From an uncultured Collinsella sp. (GTDB lineage: Bacteria; Actinomycetota; Coriobacteriia; Coriobacteriales; Coriobacteriaceae): a stretch of 9,221 nt of DNA. Under the pieces are notes generated by a model. It had not been told where the DNA came from. It made no database searches and saw nothing but the letters and a program-made list of their open reading frames with translations. The stretch is taken from contig USFU01000057.1 of the NCBI GenBank assembly GCA_900554135.1, positions 1 to 9,221 on the forward strand, read 5' to 3'. The translations under genes and the position numbers were made by a program. Below, one piece after another: positions 1-6,061 of the stretch; position 1 is the stretch's first letter, and each line of letters opens with the position of its first letter.

Positions 1-617
1 TAGCGGACGTACCACAGATTGCCGGGCTTTTCGGTGTATTCCACCTCGGCGTCGGACAGGGCGGTCAGGCAGTGGGGGCACCAGTTGATGATGCGGCTGC
101 CCTTGTAGATCAGGCCCTTTTCATACAGCTCGCAGAAGGTCTCGCGCACGGCCTTGGAGCAGCCCTCGTCCATGGTGAAGCGGGCGCGGTCCCAGTCGCA
201 GGAGGCACCCATCTTCTTCTGCTGGGCAACAATACGGTCGCCGTACTTGTGCTTCCAGTCCCACACGCGCTCCAGGAACTTCTCCCGGCCCAGGTCATAG
301 CGGGTCAGGCCCTCTTTCACGCGCAGCTCTTCCTCCACTTTGATCTGGGTGGCGATGCCGGCGTGGTCCGTGCCGGGGACCCACAGGGCGGCGTAGCCCT
401 CCATGCGCTTGAAGCGGATCAGAATATCCTGCAAGGTGCAGTCCATGGCGTGGCCCATGTGGAGCTGGCCGGTGACGTTGGGGGGCGGCATGACGATGGT
501 GTAGGACTTCTTCTTGGCGTCCCGCACCCCGGCAAAACACTTGTTCTCCTCCCACTGCTGGTAGATGCGTTCCTCTACCTCGTGGGGATCGTAGACTTTG
601 GACAGTTCTTTTTTCAT
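1..617 (-). CDS. valS: Valine--tRNA ligase, N-terminal part (runs off the left edge)
   Basis: Class Ia aminoacyl-tRNA synthetase that charges tRNA-Val with valine in the cytoplasm. The minus-strand frame from ATG at 617 is open for 205 codons to the window edge, about a quarter of the roughly 880 residues usual for bacterial ValRS. Seen directly: the start [20 protein letters not shown], typical of Firmicutes-style ValRS; the segment [13 protein letters not shown] (residues 44-56), which contains the class I HIGH signature as HMGH (53-56); [13 protein letters not shown] (79-91); and WCPHC (179-183) at the start of the editing-domain region. The KMSKS motif, the anticodon-binding domain and the C-terminal coiled coil lie outside the window. 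The start is supported by AAAGAGG at 625-631, 7 nt upstream. The gene follows the ycxB-like gene by 15 nt and probably shares its promoter and attenuator. The call is secure; only the 3' part is unseen. Confidence 0.97.
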   Translation of the reverse strand, partial: MKKELSKVYDPHEVEERIYQQWEENKCFAGVRDAKKKSYTIVMPPPNVTGQLHMGHAMDCTLQDILIRFKRMEGYAALWVPGTDHAGIATQIKVEEELRVKEGLTRYDLGREKFLERVWDWKHKYGDRIVAQQKKMGASCDWDRARFTMDEGCSKAVRETFCELYEKGLIYKGSRIINWCPHCLTALSDAEVEYTEKPGNLWYVR

Positions 618-624
618 GGTGTTT

Positions 625-631
625 CCTCTTT
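625..631 (-). promoter_or_regulatory. Ribosome binding site of valS
   Basis: AAAGAGG on the minus strand, 7 nt before the valS ATG and directly after the stop codon (633-635) of the preceding gene. It fixes the valS start and fits a two-gene operon in which ribosomes re-initiate just after the upstream stop. Confidence 0.8.
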
Positions 632-632
632 C

Positions 633-1160
633 TTAGATCTCTTGGATGGGCAGCATCGTGCGCTGGCCGATGAAGGACTTGAAGGAGATGGCGTCTCCCT
701 CGATAAAGCCCTTTTTGTCTAACATAACGCCGTGGCTCTCGTCAAAGAAAATGGCGTACCAATCCGCGCTGCTGACCACGGCAAACATCTGCTCATAGGG
801 GTAGCGCGTCACGCCCGCCCCGGTGCTGCAGATCATCTCTTCCTCGTCAAACTCATAGTTACACTCCCGCATCCCCTTTTGCAGCCGCTGCTGGGAGGTC
901 CGCAGCTGGAAGGACTTCCAGCGCAGGACCATAATGAGCAGCACCACGCCGTACAGCAGCAGCAGGCTGCCGATGAGGTTCTGCTTGGGGTAGAGCATCG
1001 CCCCGGCCACCAGGCCGAACACACCCAAGATCAGCCCGAAAAACTTCGTCCGGCGGGATTTTTCCTTCCGCACCGTAGCCTCGGCGATGTCGTTGAGCGC
1101 CCGCAGGGCGTTCAGGTCATAGGTCGTGTGGTTGACAAAGGGATACAGCGATTCGTTCAT
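633..1160 (-). CDS. YcxB-like membrane protein of unknown function
   Basis: Predicted 175-residue protein. Two hydrophobic segments are visible near residues 40-57 (FFGLILGVFGLVAGAMLY) and 62-80 (LIGSLLLLYGVVLLIMVL), joined by a short polar turn, so a membrane hairpin is likely. The C-terminal part, from about residue 100, has the alternating pattern of YcxB-like C-terminal domains: YEFDEEEMICST, then YPYEQMFAVVSSADWYAIFFDES, then a glycine-containing strand and a helix rich in F and K. The biochemical role of that family is unknown. I place the start at ATG 1160. AGGAGG lies at 1173-1178, although 12 nt is longer than ideal. An upstream in-frame TTG at 1193 would add 11 basic residues but has no ribosome site. 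The gene sits between a premature terminator and valS and is probably co-transcribed with valS. The family assignment is by pattern only. Confidence 0.7.
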   Translation of the reverse strand: MNESLYPFVNHTTYDLNALRALNDIAEATVRKEKSRRTKFFGLILGVFGLVAGAMLYPKQNLIGSLLLLYGVVLLIMVLRWKSFQLRTSQQRLQKGMRECNYEFDEEEMICSTGAGVTRYPYEQMFAVVSSADWYAIFFDESHGVMLDKKGFIEGDAISFKSFIGQRTMLPIQEI

Positions 1161-1205
1161 AGCTCGTCGTTGCCTCCTGTTCTTCTGCGGCAAGGCCGGA
1201 GCAAC

Positions 1206-1241
1206 AAAAAACGCCCCGGTCCCGGAATGGGACTCAGGGCG
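1206..1241 (-). terminator. Premature (attenuator-type) intrinsic terminator ahead of ycxB-like/valS
   Basis: On the minus strand CGCCC (1237-1241) pairs with GGGCG (1212-1216), and GTCCC (1229-1233 read in reverse) pairs with GGGAC (1219-1223). A small internal loop separates the two helices, the apical loop is 5 nt, and six T follow (1206-1211). It lies after the promoter at 1305-1333 and 45 nt before the ycxB-like ATG, with no gene ending here. It should therefore act as an attenuator in the leader rather than as a gene-end terminator. Confidence 0.75.
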
Positions 1242-1297
1242 AAAGCATCTGTTCCGCGCTGCCGCGTACTTCTTCCCTTCCTTGCCTTTGCTACAAT
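1242..1297 (-). promoter_or_regulatory. Possible truncated T-box-like leader
   Basis: Transcript between the probable start (near 1297) and the attenuator. The segment GCGGCAGCGCGGAA (minus strand, 1252-1265) differs at few positions from the T-box core GTGGNACCGCGGAA. It is followed by ATGCTTTCGCCCTGAG, which resembles the usual 3' flank of a T-box leading into the terminator. The part just upstream, GGGAAGAAGTACGC, resembles the 5' start of clostridial T-box leaders. Position ahead of a valS transcript fits a T-box. However, the whole leader is only about 90 nt to the terminator, leaving no room for stem I with its valine specifier codon. It may be a decayed or internally deleted T-box, or an unrelated attenuator. 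The comparison is from memory of the consensus. Confidence 0.4.
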
Positions 1298-1304
1298 AAA
1301 ATTA

Positions 1305-1333
1305 AGTATAAAAAACTCCGCCCCACTTGTCAA
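1305..1333 (-). promoter_or_regulatory. Sigma-A/sigma-70 promoter for the ycxB-like/valS transcript
   Basis: Minus strand: -35 TTGACA (1328-1333, perfect consensus), a spacer of exactly 17 nt (1311-1327) and -10 TATACT (1305-1310, five of six matches to consensus). An A at 1297 is a plausible start site. The elements overlap the terminator of the upstream peptidase gene: the -35 box lies in the hairpin loop, and the spacer covers the 3' arm and T-tract. The match to consensus is strong enough to call on sequence alone. Confidence 0.85.
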
Positions 1334-1345
1334 GAGGGGCGGAGT
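1310..1345 (-). terminator. Intrinsic terminator of the M28 peptidase gene
   Basis: A 10-bp perfect GC-rich stem. On the minus strand ACTCCGCCCC (1336-1345) pairs with GGGGCGGAGT (1315-1324) across an 11-nt loop, followed by a run of T (1310-1315). It begins 30 nt after the peptidase TGA. The opposite strand also has a T-rich stretch after the stem (1347-1355), so it could act in both directions, but no plus-strand gene runs into it. Confidence 0.9.
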
Positions 1346-1375
1346 GTTATTTTTCGGGATTCGATCCGCGGGGGT

Positions 1376-3166
1376 TCAGGCCAGCAGGTCGGCCAGCTCC
1401 TTCATGGACTGGGTCTCCTCGCTGCCCAGCTCCTTGAGGATCTGGGTCTGGGCTTTGACGGCCGCTTCATAGACGGCGATCTCTTTGGAGAAGTCCCCGC
1501 CTTTTTCATCGTAGCGGTCATAGATGCTGCGGGTGGCGGCGTCCACGTCGGCCTTGGTGAAGCCGATGTCGGTGCCCCAGTAGAGGTTGTCCTTGTTGTC
1601 CTCGCCCCAGAGCATATCGTCCTGCACGGCGATGGTCTCCGGGGAGAAGTACATGGCGTACCATTCCAGGACGTTGTTCACCGTCCAGGCGTACTCGTCC
1701 ACGGCGGTCTGCACGTCGCCGGTCTTGAGGCAGTCGATCACGTCCCGGCAGAGCTGAATGTTCTCCTGGGGTGCCTCGTGGGGCACGATGGGGCGCTCAT
1801 ACATCAGGCCCAGCAGGTGCTTCTGGGCGTATTCAAACGCTTTGAGATTCTGCTCGGTCAGGGTGCGGCCCTGCTGCCAGAGGTCGGCCAGCTTGTCCGT
1901 CTCGCCCTTCTCGCGGGCCTCCAGATAGGCGGCGTTGACTTCCTCCACCTGAGCCTTCTTCGCTTCGGCGGCGGTCTTGAGGTTTTCCAGTGCCGCCTTA
2001 TATTCGGCCATGTCCACCCCGACCTCAGCCATCAGGTCCTCATCCAGAGAGGCCGCGATGCGGTCATACTGAGACGTAAAGTCCAGATAGAGGGCGGGGG
2101 TCTGGTCGATGTACATGGCCAAGGCGCCGTAATACCGGAGGTTAAACTTCATCACGTTCTCGTTATAGGTGTCAGGGGTGTCATACTGGCTGTGATAGAT
2201 CTCCTCATAGAACGGGAAGACCGTCTCCATATCCTTCTGTAACAGGAAGCCGTTGACGGTGGAGGGCACCCCGGCGGCGTAGTAAGAGAAGTCGTCGGAG
2301 TAGGTGTAGGTCTGATAACCCTCGGTCAGCACACCGTCGGAGAAGCAGCCCTCCGGGTCGGGAGAATAGGCATACTCATTGGCGAAGTAGTCCAGCATGG
2401 AGAACATCTCCGGGGCAGAGTAGGTGCTGGTGTAGCTGCCGAACTCATAGGCGGGCAGCTCAAAGTTGAGGAAGGCCAGGGTCTTGCCCACCCATTCGGG
2501 ATGGACGTGGTTGATCATCTCCCAGGCACCCACAGTCCAGTCGTACTGGGTGTAGGAGGAGCCCCACTCCTCGGCTCCGTGCAGGCAGAAGACGATGTCG
2601 TTCTCCGGCTGGTAGCCGGACTTCACCATGGCGTTGGCCATGGCCAGCACCAGGCCCACGGCGCAGTTGTCGTCCTGGAAGCCCTGGAAGTGAACGTCAT
2701 AGTGGCCGCCCACCAAAATCTGATGGTCGGAGGACTTGCCCTTGAGCACGCCCGTAATATTATAGGTGGTACCGGCGTCGATCTCCACCTCATTGTCGAC
2801 CTTCATGGTGGCGCTGACGGAGCCGGCCTTCAGCTTCTCCTGAATTTCTTTCGCGTCGGCTACGCCGATGGACAGGGTGGGGATGCCCACAGGGCCGCAG
2901 ATGTCCTGGCTGTTGAGCGCATCATCGGCGATCTGGGCAAAGCCGCCGACGTTGGCCGCCAGCACGCCCACTGCGCCCTGGTGCATGGCCTCCAGCATGG
3001 GATAGGTGATCCACCAGTCGTTGCGCTGGTCGATGTCCAGCAGGACGATCTTGCCGGTCACGTCCAGGCCCTCATAGTCCTGCCGGGTCCCCTTGTTCAC
3101 ATACACGACCTCGGCGGTCAGGCCCTCGGCGGGGGTAGATGCGGTGGCGTAGGTATAGACGTTGTA
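1376..3166 (-). other. M28 family (aminopeptidase-type) zinc peptidase part, N-terminus missing
   Basis: Residues 83-678 of the fused frame. Residues about 90-215 look like a PA (protease-associated) insert: the run [13 protein letters not shown] followed by [16 protein letters not shown] is typical. The catalytic M28 domain follows at about 216-440. Visible metal and catalytic candidates: H237 and D239 in GGHYDVHF, D247/D248 in QDDN, E281 and E282 in HGAEEWGS (general base and ligand), E318 in LNFELPA (position usually Asp or Glu), and H407 in [11 protein letters not shown]. The set is complete for a two-zinc exopeptidase, which would release N-terminal residues from peptides. Residues about 445-678 are a helical, charged C-terminal region, including a probable coiled coil near 470-530, with no recognised domain. 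Family members are often exported, but here the region that would carry a signal peptide is replaced by kinase sequence. Substrate is unknown. Confidence 0.88.
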
Positions 3167-3412
3167 GTCCTTGCCGTCGATGGTCAGGCGCGTGTCCTCG
3201 CCGGTGCCGTTGGTAAAGCGGATCTCGATCTGCTCGGCGAGGGCGTCGATTGCAGCCTCGTCGTCCAGGTCGATGCCGCGGTCGAGTGCGGCGAAGGTGA
3301 CAGCGCGATACATGGCGCCTGTGTCGAGCTTGTTAAAGCCCAGCTGGCGGGCAATCTCCTTGGCGATGGTGGACTTGCCGGAACCGGCGGGGCCGTCGAT
3401 GGCGACGATCAT
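1376..3412 (-). CDS. Chimeric ORF: N-terminal cytidylate kinase fragment joined in frame to an M28 family zinc peptidase
   Basis: One open frame of 678 codons with no interruption. Residues 1-82 are the start of a cytidylate kinase; residues 83-678 are an M28-type metallopeptidase without its own N-terminus. No known protein family has this arrangement, and neither half is complete. The translation start is that of cmk: ATG at 3412 with AAAGGAAG upstream, following rluB by 66 nt. The stop (1376-1378) and the terminator beyond it are those of the peptidase gene. The kinase half cannot fold into an active enzyme, and a secreted or surface peptidase would have lost its signal peptide, so a working fusion is improbable. 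The product name an automated pipeline would give is probably that of the longer M28 part. I consider the ORF most likely an assembly chimera of two genomes. The two parts are described separately. Confidence 0.85.
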   Translation of the reverse strand: MIVAIDGPAGSGKSTIAKEIARQLGFNKLDTGAMYRAVTFAALDRGIDLDDEAAIDALAEQIEIRFTNGTGEDTRLTIDGKDYNVYTYATASTPAEGLTAEVVYVNKGTRQDYEGLDVTGKIVLLDIDQRNDWWITYPMLEAMHQGAVGVLAANVGGFAQIADDALNSQDICGPVGIPTLSIGVADAKEIQEKLKAGSVSATMKVDNEVEIDAGTTYNITGVLKGKSSDHQILVGGHYDVHFQGFQDDNCAVGLVLAMANAMVKSGYQPENDIVFCLHGAEEWGSSYTQYDWTVGAWEMINHVHPEWVGKTLAFLNFELPAYEFGSYTSTYSAPEMFSMLDYFANEYAYSPDPEGCFSDGVLTEGYQTYTYSDDFSYYAAGVPSTVNGFLLQKDMETVFPFYEEIYHSQYDTPDTYNENVMKFNLRYYGALAMYIDQTPALYLDFTSQYDRIAASLDEDLMAEVGVDMAEYKAALENLKTAAEAKKAQVEEVNAAYLEAREKGETDKLADLWQQGRTLTEQNLKAFEYAQKHLLGLMYERPIVPHEAPQENIQLCRDVIDCLKTGDVQTAVDEYAWTVNNVLEWYAMYFSPETIAVQDDMLWGEDNKDNLYWGTDIGFTKADVDAATRSIYDRYDEKGGDFSKEIAVYEAAVKAQTQILKELGSEETQSMKELADLLA
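3158..3190 (-). other. Chimera junction inside the fused ORF
   Basis: Cytidylate kinases continue after the GKD-like tripeptide with a segment such as VSGEIRT (E. coli Cmk has GEDVSGEIRT). Here GKD is followed at once by [11 protein letters not shown], which is peptidase sequence. The changeover therefore lies at or just after codon 82 (3167-3169). The preceding codons for LTIDGKD (3167-3187) could plausibly occur in either parent gene, giving up to about 21 bases of shared sequence at which two genomes could be joined. There is no transposase, inverted repeat or attachment-site-like repeat at the point. Confidence 0.75.
3167..3412 (-). other. cmk: Cytidylate kinase, N-terminal 82 residues only
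   Basis: Cmk phosphorylates CMP and dCMP with ATP in pyrimidine nucleotide synthesis. Seen: start [15 protein letters not shown] with the P-loop GPAGSGKST at residues 7-15, then the typical [23 protein letters not shown] (29-51) and the beginning of the CMP-binding insertion up to TIDGKD (77-82). Absent are the rest of the NMP-binding domain, the (I/A)DGRDxGTVVFPxA region and the arginine-rich lid; full-length Cmk has about 220 residues. The ribosome site AAAGGAAG lies about 7 nt before the ATG. Position directly after rluB matches a widespread scpA-scpB-rluB-cmk order, so the native gene presumably continued intact in the source genome. As it stands here it cannot encode a functional kinase. 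Confidence 0.92.
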
Positions 3413-3478
3413 GCAATGCTTCCTTTCGGTGGTTGACGTGCTGATATGGGTCGCGGGCGCTGCTTGCTGGCGGACTGG

Positions 3479-4450
3479 CTAGCCCGTGTAGCGCTCGTGG
3501 TAGGTGTTACGCTTGGGTGCGGAACCGTGACTGCCGTGGTGGCGGGTGCGGCTCGCGGTGTTAGTCGCCGGCGCGGTGCCGCGCTTGGAGCCGGCCTGCT
3601 TGGGCGGGATGCCGCCGGCCTTGAGGATCTGCACCTCGCGGTCGGTGAGCTCGCGCCATGAGCCCTTGGCCACGTCCTTGAGCTCCAGGCCGGCAAAGTT
3701 GCAGCGATGCAGGCGGATCACCGGGTGGTGGATCTTGCTCAGCATGCGCTTGACCTGGTTCTTGCGTCCCTCGCGGATGATGACCTCCACGGCGGTGGTG
3801 CCGGGCTTTACGCCTTGCGGAGCCACGGCCTCGGCCTCGCGCGCGGTAATGACGCGGCAGATCGCCGGCTGACACAGGCCGTCGTCGAGCTCGATGCCGC
3901 GACGGAGTGGTTCCAAGTCGCGATCGGTCAGGTGGCCGTCCACCAACGCCTGATAGGTCTTGTAGACGTGCTTGCTGGGGTGCAGCAGGTCTTGCGACAG
4001 GTCGCCGTCGGTGGTAAAGAGCAAGAGGCCCGTGGTGTCGCGGTCCAGGCGACCCACCGGGAAGAGCCCCGGAAAGCGGTCGCGCGGGACCAGCTCGGCC
4101 ACGCAGGGGCGCTCCTGCGGATCGCTCATGGTGGTGAGGTAGCCGGTCGGCTTGTAGAGCATCAGGTACACGGCGCCCTGGTTGAGCTTGACGGGCATGC
4201 CGTCGACCTCGATATGATCGCGGTCGACGTCAACCTTGGTGCCCAGTTCGGTCGCGACCTGGCCGTTGACGGTCACGCGGCCGGCGGTCATCAGGTCCTC
4301 CGAGCCGCGGCGACTCGCCACACCCGCGCGCGCCAAAAAGCGCTGCAGGCGCATGGTGTGCGGATAGACGGGCTGGGCGTCGCCTTTGGGCGCCGTAGCG
4401 CCCGCGGCGCGTGAGGTACGCGTCTCCCCTGCTTCGTTAGTCCTCGTCAT
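3479..4450 (-). CDS. rluB: RluB/RsuA-family 16S/23S rRNA pseudouridine synthase
   Basis: Converts a uridine in rRNA to pseudouridine; RluB of E. coli acts on U2605 of 23S rRNA. The 323-residue product has an S4 RNA-binding domain at about residues 33-90 (MRLQRFLARAGVASRRGSED, then AGRVTVNGQ). The synthase domain contains the signature GRLDRDTTGLLLFTTDGDL at 133-151, with D136 the catalytic aspartate. REGRKNQVKRML (246-257) is the second conserved motif. The last 40 or so residues form a basic, Ser/Thr/Arg/His-rich tail absent from shorter homologues. I choose ATG 4450 because GGAGG (4457-4461) sits 6 nt before it. Starting at MRLQ (4354) would give the more usual length but has no ribosome site. 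The gene overlaps the end of scpB by 14 nt, which suggests coupled translation. Exact target nucleotide cannot be told from sequence alone (RluB, RluE, RluF and RsuA share the motifs), but the scpAB neighbourhood favours RluB. Confidence 0.93.
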   Translation of the reverse strand: MTRTNEAGETRTSRAAGATAPKGDAQPVYPHTMRLQRFLARAGVASRRGSEDLMTAGRVTVNGQVATELGTKVDVDRDHIEVDGMPVKLNQGAVYLMLYKPTGYLTTMSDPQERPCVAELVPRDRFPGLFPVGRLDRDTTGLLLFTTDGDLSQDLLHPSKHVYKTYQALVDGHLTDRDLEPLRRGIELDDGLCQPAICRVITAREAEAVAPQGVKPGTTAVEVIIREGRKNQVKRMLSKIHHPVIRLHRCNFAGLELKDVAKGSWRELTDREVQILKAGGIPPKQAGSKRGTAPATNTASRTRHHGSHGSAPKRNTYHERYTG

Positions 4451-5156
4451 GCATGTCCTCCGAGTTATCGCCGGTGGGCAGAAGCTCTGCGTCATCGGCG
4501 TCCTCAACATCGGTATCGATCAGTTCGCGCTCTTCGTCCAGGTCCTCGGCCTGCTCCTCGAGCGTGGACTGAATGCTGCGGCCGCTCAGACGCTCGCGGA
4601 TAAACTGTCGCGACTGCTCGTCGGGGGCAAACTGCTCCAGATCGGGCAGGTCGCGAGTGGAGCGCAGACCGAACTTTTCCAAGAAGGCGTTGGTCGTACC
4701 GTAGATGATGGCCTGACCGCGCTCGGGGTCGCGGCCGAGCTCGCGCACCAGGCCCTTGTCAACAAGCGACGCGATAACGCCGTCGGAGTTGACGCCGCGG
4801 ATGCCCTTGACCACCTCACGCGTGACGGGCTGGTGATAGGCGATCACGGCCAGGGTCTCGAGCGCCGCCTGCGACAGCTTTTGCGTGTCCCAGCTCAGCA
4901 CGTAGGCCTCGACCACGTCGTGGTAGGCAGGGTGTGTAAACAGACGCCAGCCGCCGGCGACCTCGCGAAGCTGAAAGCCGCGGTTGGCCTCCTCGTACTC
5001 AACTTTGAGCTCGGCCAACAGCGATGCGCACTCGCCGGGGGCGATGTCGAGCGCGCTTGCCAGCGCGGGCGCGCTCACGGGGTCGCTCGACACCAGCAGC
5101 AGCGCCTCGAGGGCGCCTTTGAGGCTGTTTGCCTCCAGCGTGGAAAGGGTTGACAT
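4437..5156 (-). CDS. scpB: Segregation and condensation protein B
   Basis: ScpB forms a dimer that binds the kleisin ScpA in the SMC-ScpAB complex, which compacts and aligns newly replicated chromosomes. The 239-residue product has the two winged-helix domains of the family: residues about 10-90 (SLKGALEALLLVSSDPVSAPALA at the start, then GGWRLFTHPAYHDVV) and about 90-170 (KLSQAALETLAVIAYHQPVTREVVKGIRG and GRDPERGQAIIYGTTNAFLEKFGLRS are diagnostic). The C-terminal 40 residues are strongly acidic and probably disordered, as is common in actinobacterial ScpB. The start ATG has AGGAG about 8 nt upstream and lies 11 nt after the scpA stop. The 3' end overlaps rluB by 14 nt. Confidence 0.97.
   Translation of the reverse strand: MSTLSTLEANSLKGALEALLLVSSDPVSAPALASALDIAPGECASLLAELKVEYEEANRGFQLREVAGGWRLFTHPAYHDVVEAYVLSWDTQKLSQAALETLAVIAYHQPVTREVVKGIRGVNSDGVIASLVDKGLVRELGRDPERGQAIIYGTTNAFLEKFGLRSTRDLPDLEQFAPDEQSRQFIRERLSGRSIQSTLEEQAEDLDEERELIDTDVEDADDAELLPTGDNSEDMHDED
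4457..4461 (-). promoter_or_regulatory. Ribosome binding site deciding the rluB start
   Basis: GGAGG on the minus strand, inside the last codons of scpB and 6 nt before ATG 4450. A nearer ATG (4452-4454) is in the scpB frame and would be only 2 nt away, so it is not used. This site places the rluB start within scpB and explains the 14-nt overlap. Confidence 0.75.
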
Positions 5157-5167
5157 GGTTACCGCTC

Positions 5168-5977
5168 CTATTCGGTGAGCTCGGGGCCCTCGCCGGGCAC
5201 ATAGGCCTCGGCGCCCTCGACGCGGTTGATTTGAATGGTTCCAAAGATCTCGTCCTGGCTCAGCGTGAGCGAGCCGCGTTTGGCGAGCTCGAGCATGGCC
5301 AGGAAGGTGACCACGAGCTGCTCGGTGGTGGCGTCGCCGTCCAGCAGCTCGCGGAAGGTGCAGGTTTGGTGCGCCATGGTAAAGCGGTCGACCGAGGCCA
5401 CCGTCAGGTCGAGCGGCACGCGATGCGGAGCCACGTGCTCGGCCTCCAGCAGGAAGGTCTGGCGCTTGCCGTCCAGGTCGGCGCAGATGACGGCAAGGCC
5501 GCGCAGGGTGATGCCGGCCAGGTAGTCGGGCATAAGGCCCAAAAACTCGGGGTCGGGGCCGGCCACGCGCGGATGCATGCGGCTCTCGGCCTGCATACGC
5601 GCACCAAGGGCCGCCGCCGCGCCCTTAAACTGCTTGTAGGCAATCAGGCGCTGGATCAGGACCTCGCGCAGGGCATCGCCGTCGAGCGCGCTGAGTTCCT
5701 CGAGGTCTTCGTCGTCCTCGTCATCGTCGACGGATTTGCTGGGGGCCTCCTGGGGCACCAGCGAGGCGGCCTTAATGTCCAGAAGGGTTGCCGCAACCAG
5801 CAAAAAGTCGCTCGCCACGTCGAGGTCCAGCGCCTCGATGCGCTCGACCTCGGCAAGGTATTGCTCGGCCACCTCACTAATGGAGATAGCGCCGATATCT
5901 ACTTTTTGACGGGTTACCAGCTGCAACAGTAGGTCGAACGGTCCGCTGTAGACCTGCGTCGACACGCGATACGACAT
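5168..5977 (-). CDS. scpA: Segregation and condensation protein A (kleisin)
   Basis: Bacterial kleisin that bridges the SMC head domains and, with ScpB, forms the condensin-like complex on the nucleoid. The 269-residue product starts MSYRVSTQVYSGPFDLLLQL, and the N-terminal SMC-binding region has the hallmark GPFDLLLQLVTRQKVDIGAISI (residues 12-33) followed by a helical bundle (AEQYLAEVERIEALDLDVASDFLLVAATLLDIKAASLVP). A central acidic linker (DDDEDDEDLEEL, near residue 88-99) precedes the variable middle region, which binds ScpB in known family members. The C-terminal winged helix is visible in the last 65 residues (VVTFLAMLELAKRGSLTLSQDEIFGTIQI). Length is usual for the family. The start is fixed by a very strong AAAGGAGG at 5984-5991, 6 nt before the ATG. 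scpB follows after 11 nt. Confidence 0.97.
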   Translation of the reverse strand: MSYRVSTQVYSGPFDLLLQLVTRQKVDIGAISISEVAEQYLAEVERIEALDLDVASDFLLVAATLLDIKAASLVPQEAPSKSVDDDEDDEDLEELSALDGDALREVLIQRLIAYKQFKGAAAALGARMQAESRMHPRVAGPDPEFLGLMPDYLAGITLRGLAVICADLDGKRQTFLLEAEHVAPHRVPLDLTVASVDRFTMAHQTCTFRELLDGDATTEQLVVTFLAMLELAKRGSLTLSQDEIFGTIQINRVEGAEAYVPGEGPELTE

Positions 5978-5983
5978 CTTCGA

Positions 5984-5991
5984 CCTCCTTT
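5984..5991 (-). promoter_or_regulatory. Strong ribosome binding site of scpA
   Basis: AAAGGAGG, a near-perfect complement to the 16S rRNA 3' end, 6 nt upstream of the scpA ATG. It is the best ribosome site in the right-hand block, in keeping with scpA being the first gene after the only larger intergenic gap (84 nt). Confidence 0.8.
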
Positions 5992-5995
5992 GACG

Positions 5996-6046
5996 GCGCC
6001 TTCGCGGCGCGGTTTGGGTGCATGTTGCGACCGTTTTGCACGGTCG
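5996..6046. repeat. Two small inverted repeats between the M50 gene and scpA
   Basis: The 84-nt gap between the M50 protease gene and scpA holds two short hairpins: CGACCGT (6028-6034) with ACGGTCG (6040-6046), 7 bp and a 5-nt loop; and GCGCC (5996-6000) with GGCGC (6006-6010), 5 bp and a 5-nt loop. Neither is followed by a T-run on either strand, so they are not typical intrinsic terminators. They may shape mRNA stability or processing between the two genes, or be chance pairing in GC-rich DNA. Confidence 0.5.
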
Positions 6047-6061
6047 ACCTGTAAGTTTACC

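Noticed and set aside
72..1472. Plus-strand open frames opposite valS and the ycxB-like gene
   Set aside because: They cover a clear ValRS coding region and a promoter/terminator region on the other strand, and their products have no recognisable motif.
3100..3250. Mobile element or site-specific integration at the junction
   Set aside because: No transposase, integrase, terminal inverted repeat, target duplication or tRNA-like attachment site is visible near the switch point.
1376..3412. A genuine bifunctional kinase-peptidase enzyme
   Set aside because: Cmk is cut inside a domain and lacks residues needed for catalysis, and the peptidase lacks its N-terminus. No linker separates the two, so a functional fusion is not credible.
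2501..3436. Plus-strand open frame of 311 codons across the kinase/peptidase region
   Set aside because: It is antisense to the peptidase, composed of G, A, V, H and D-rich text, and even crosses the chimera junction, which shows that it is only a frame shadow.
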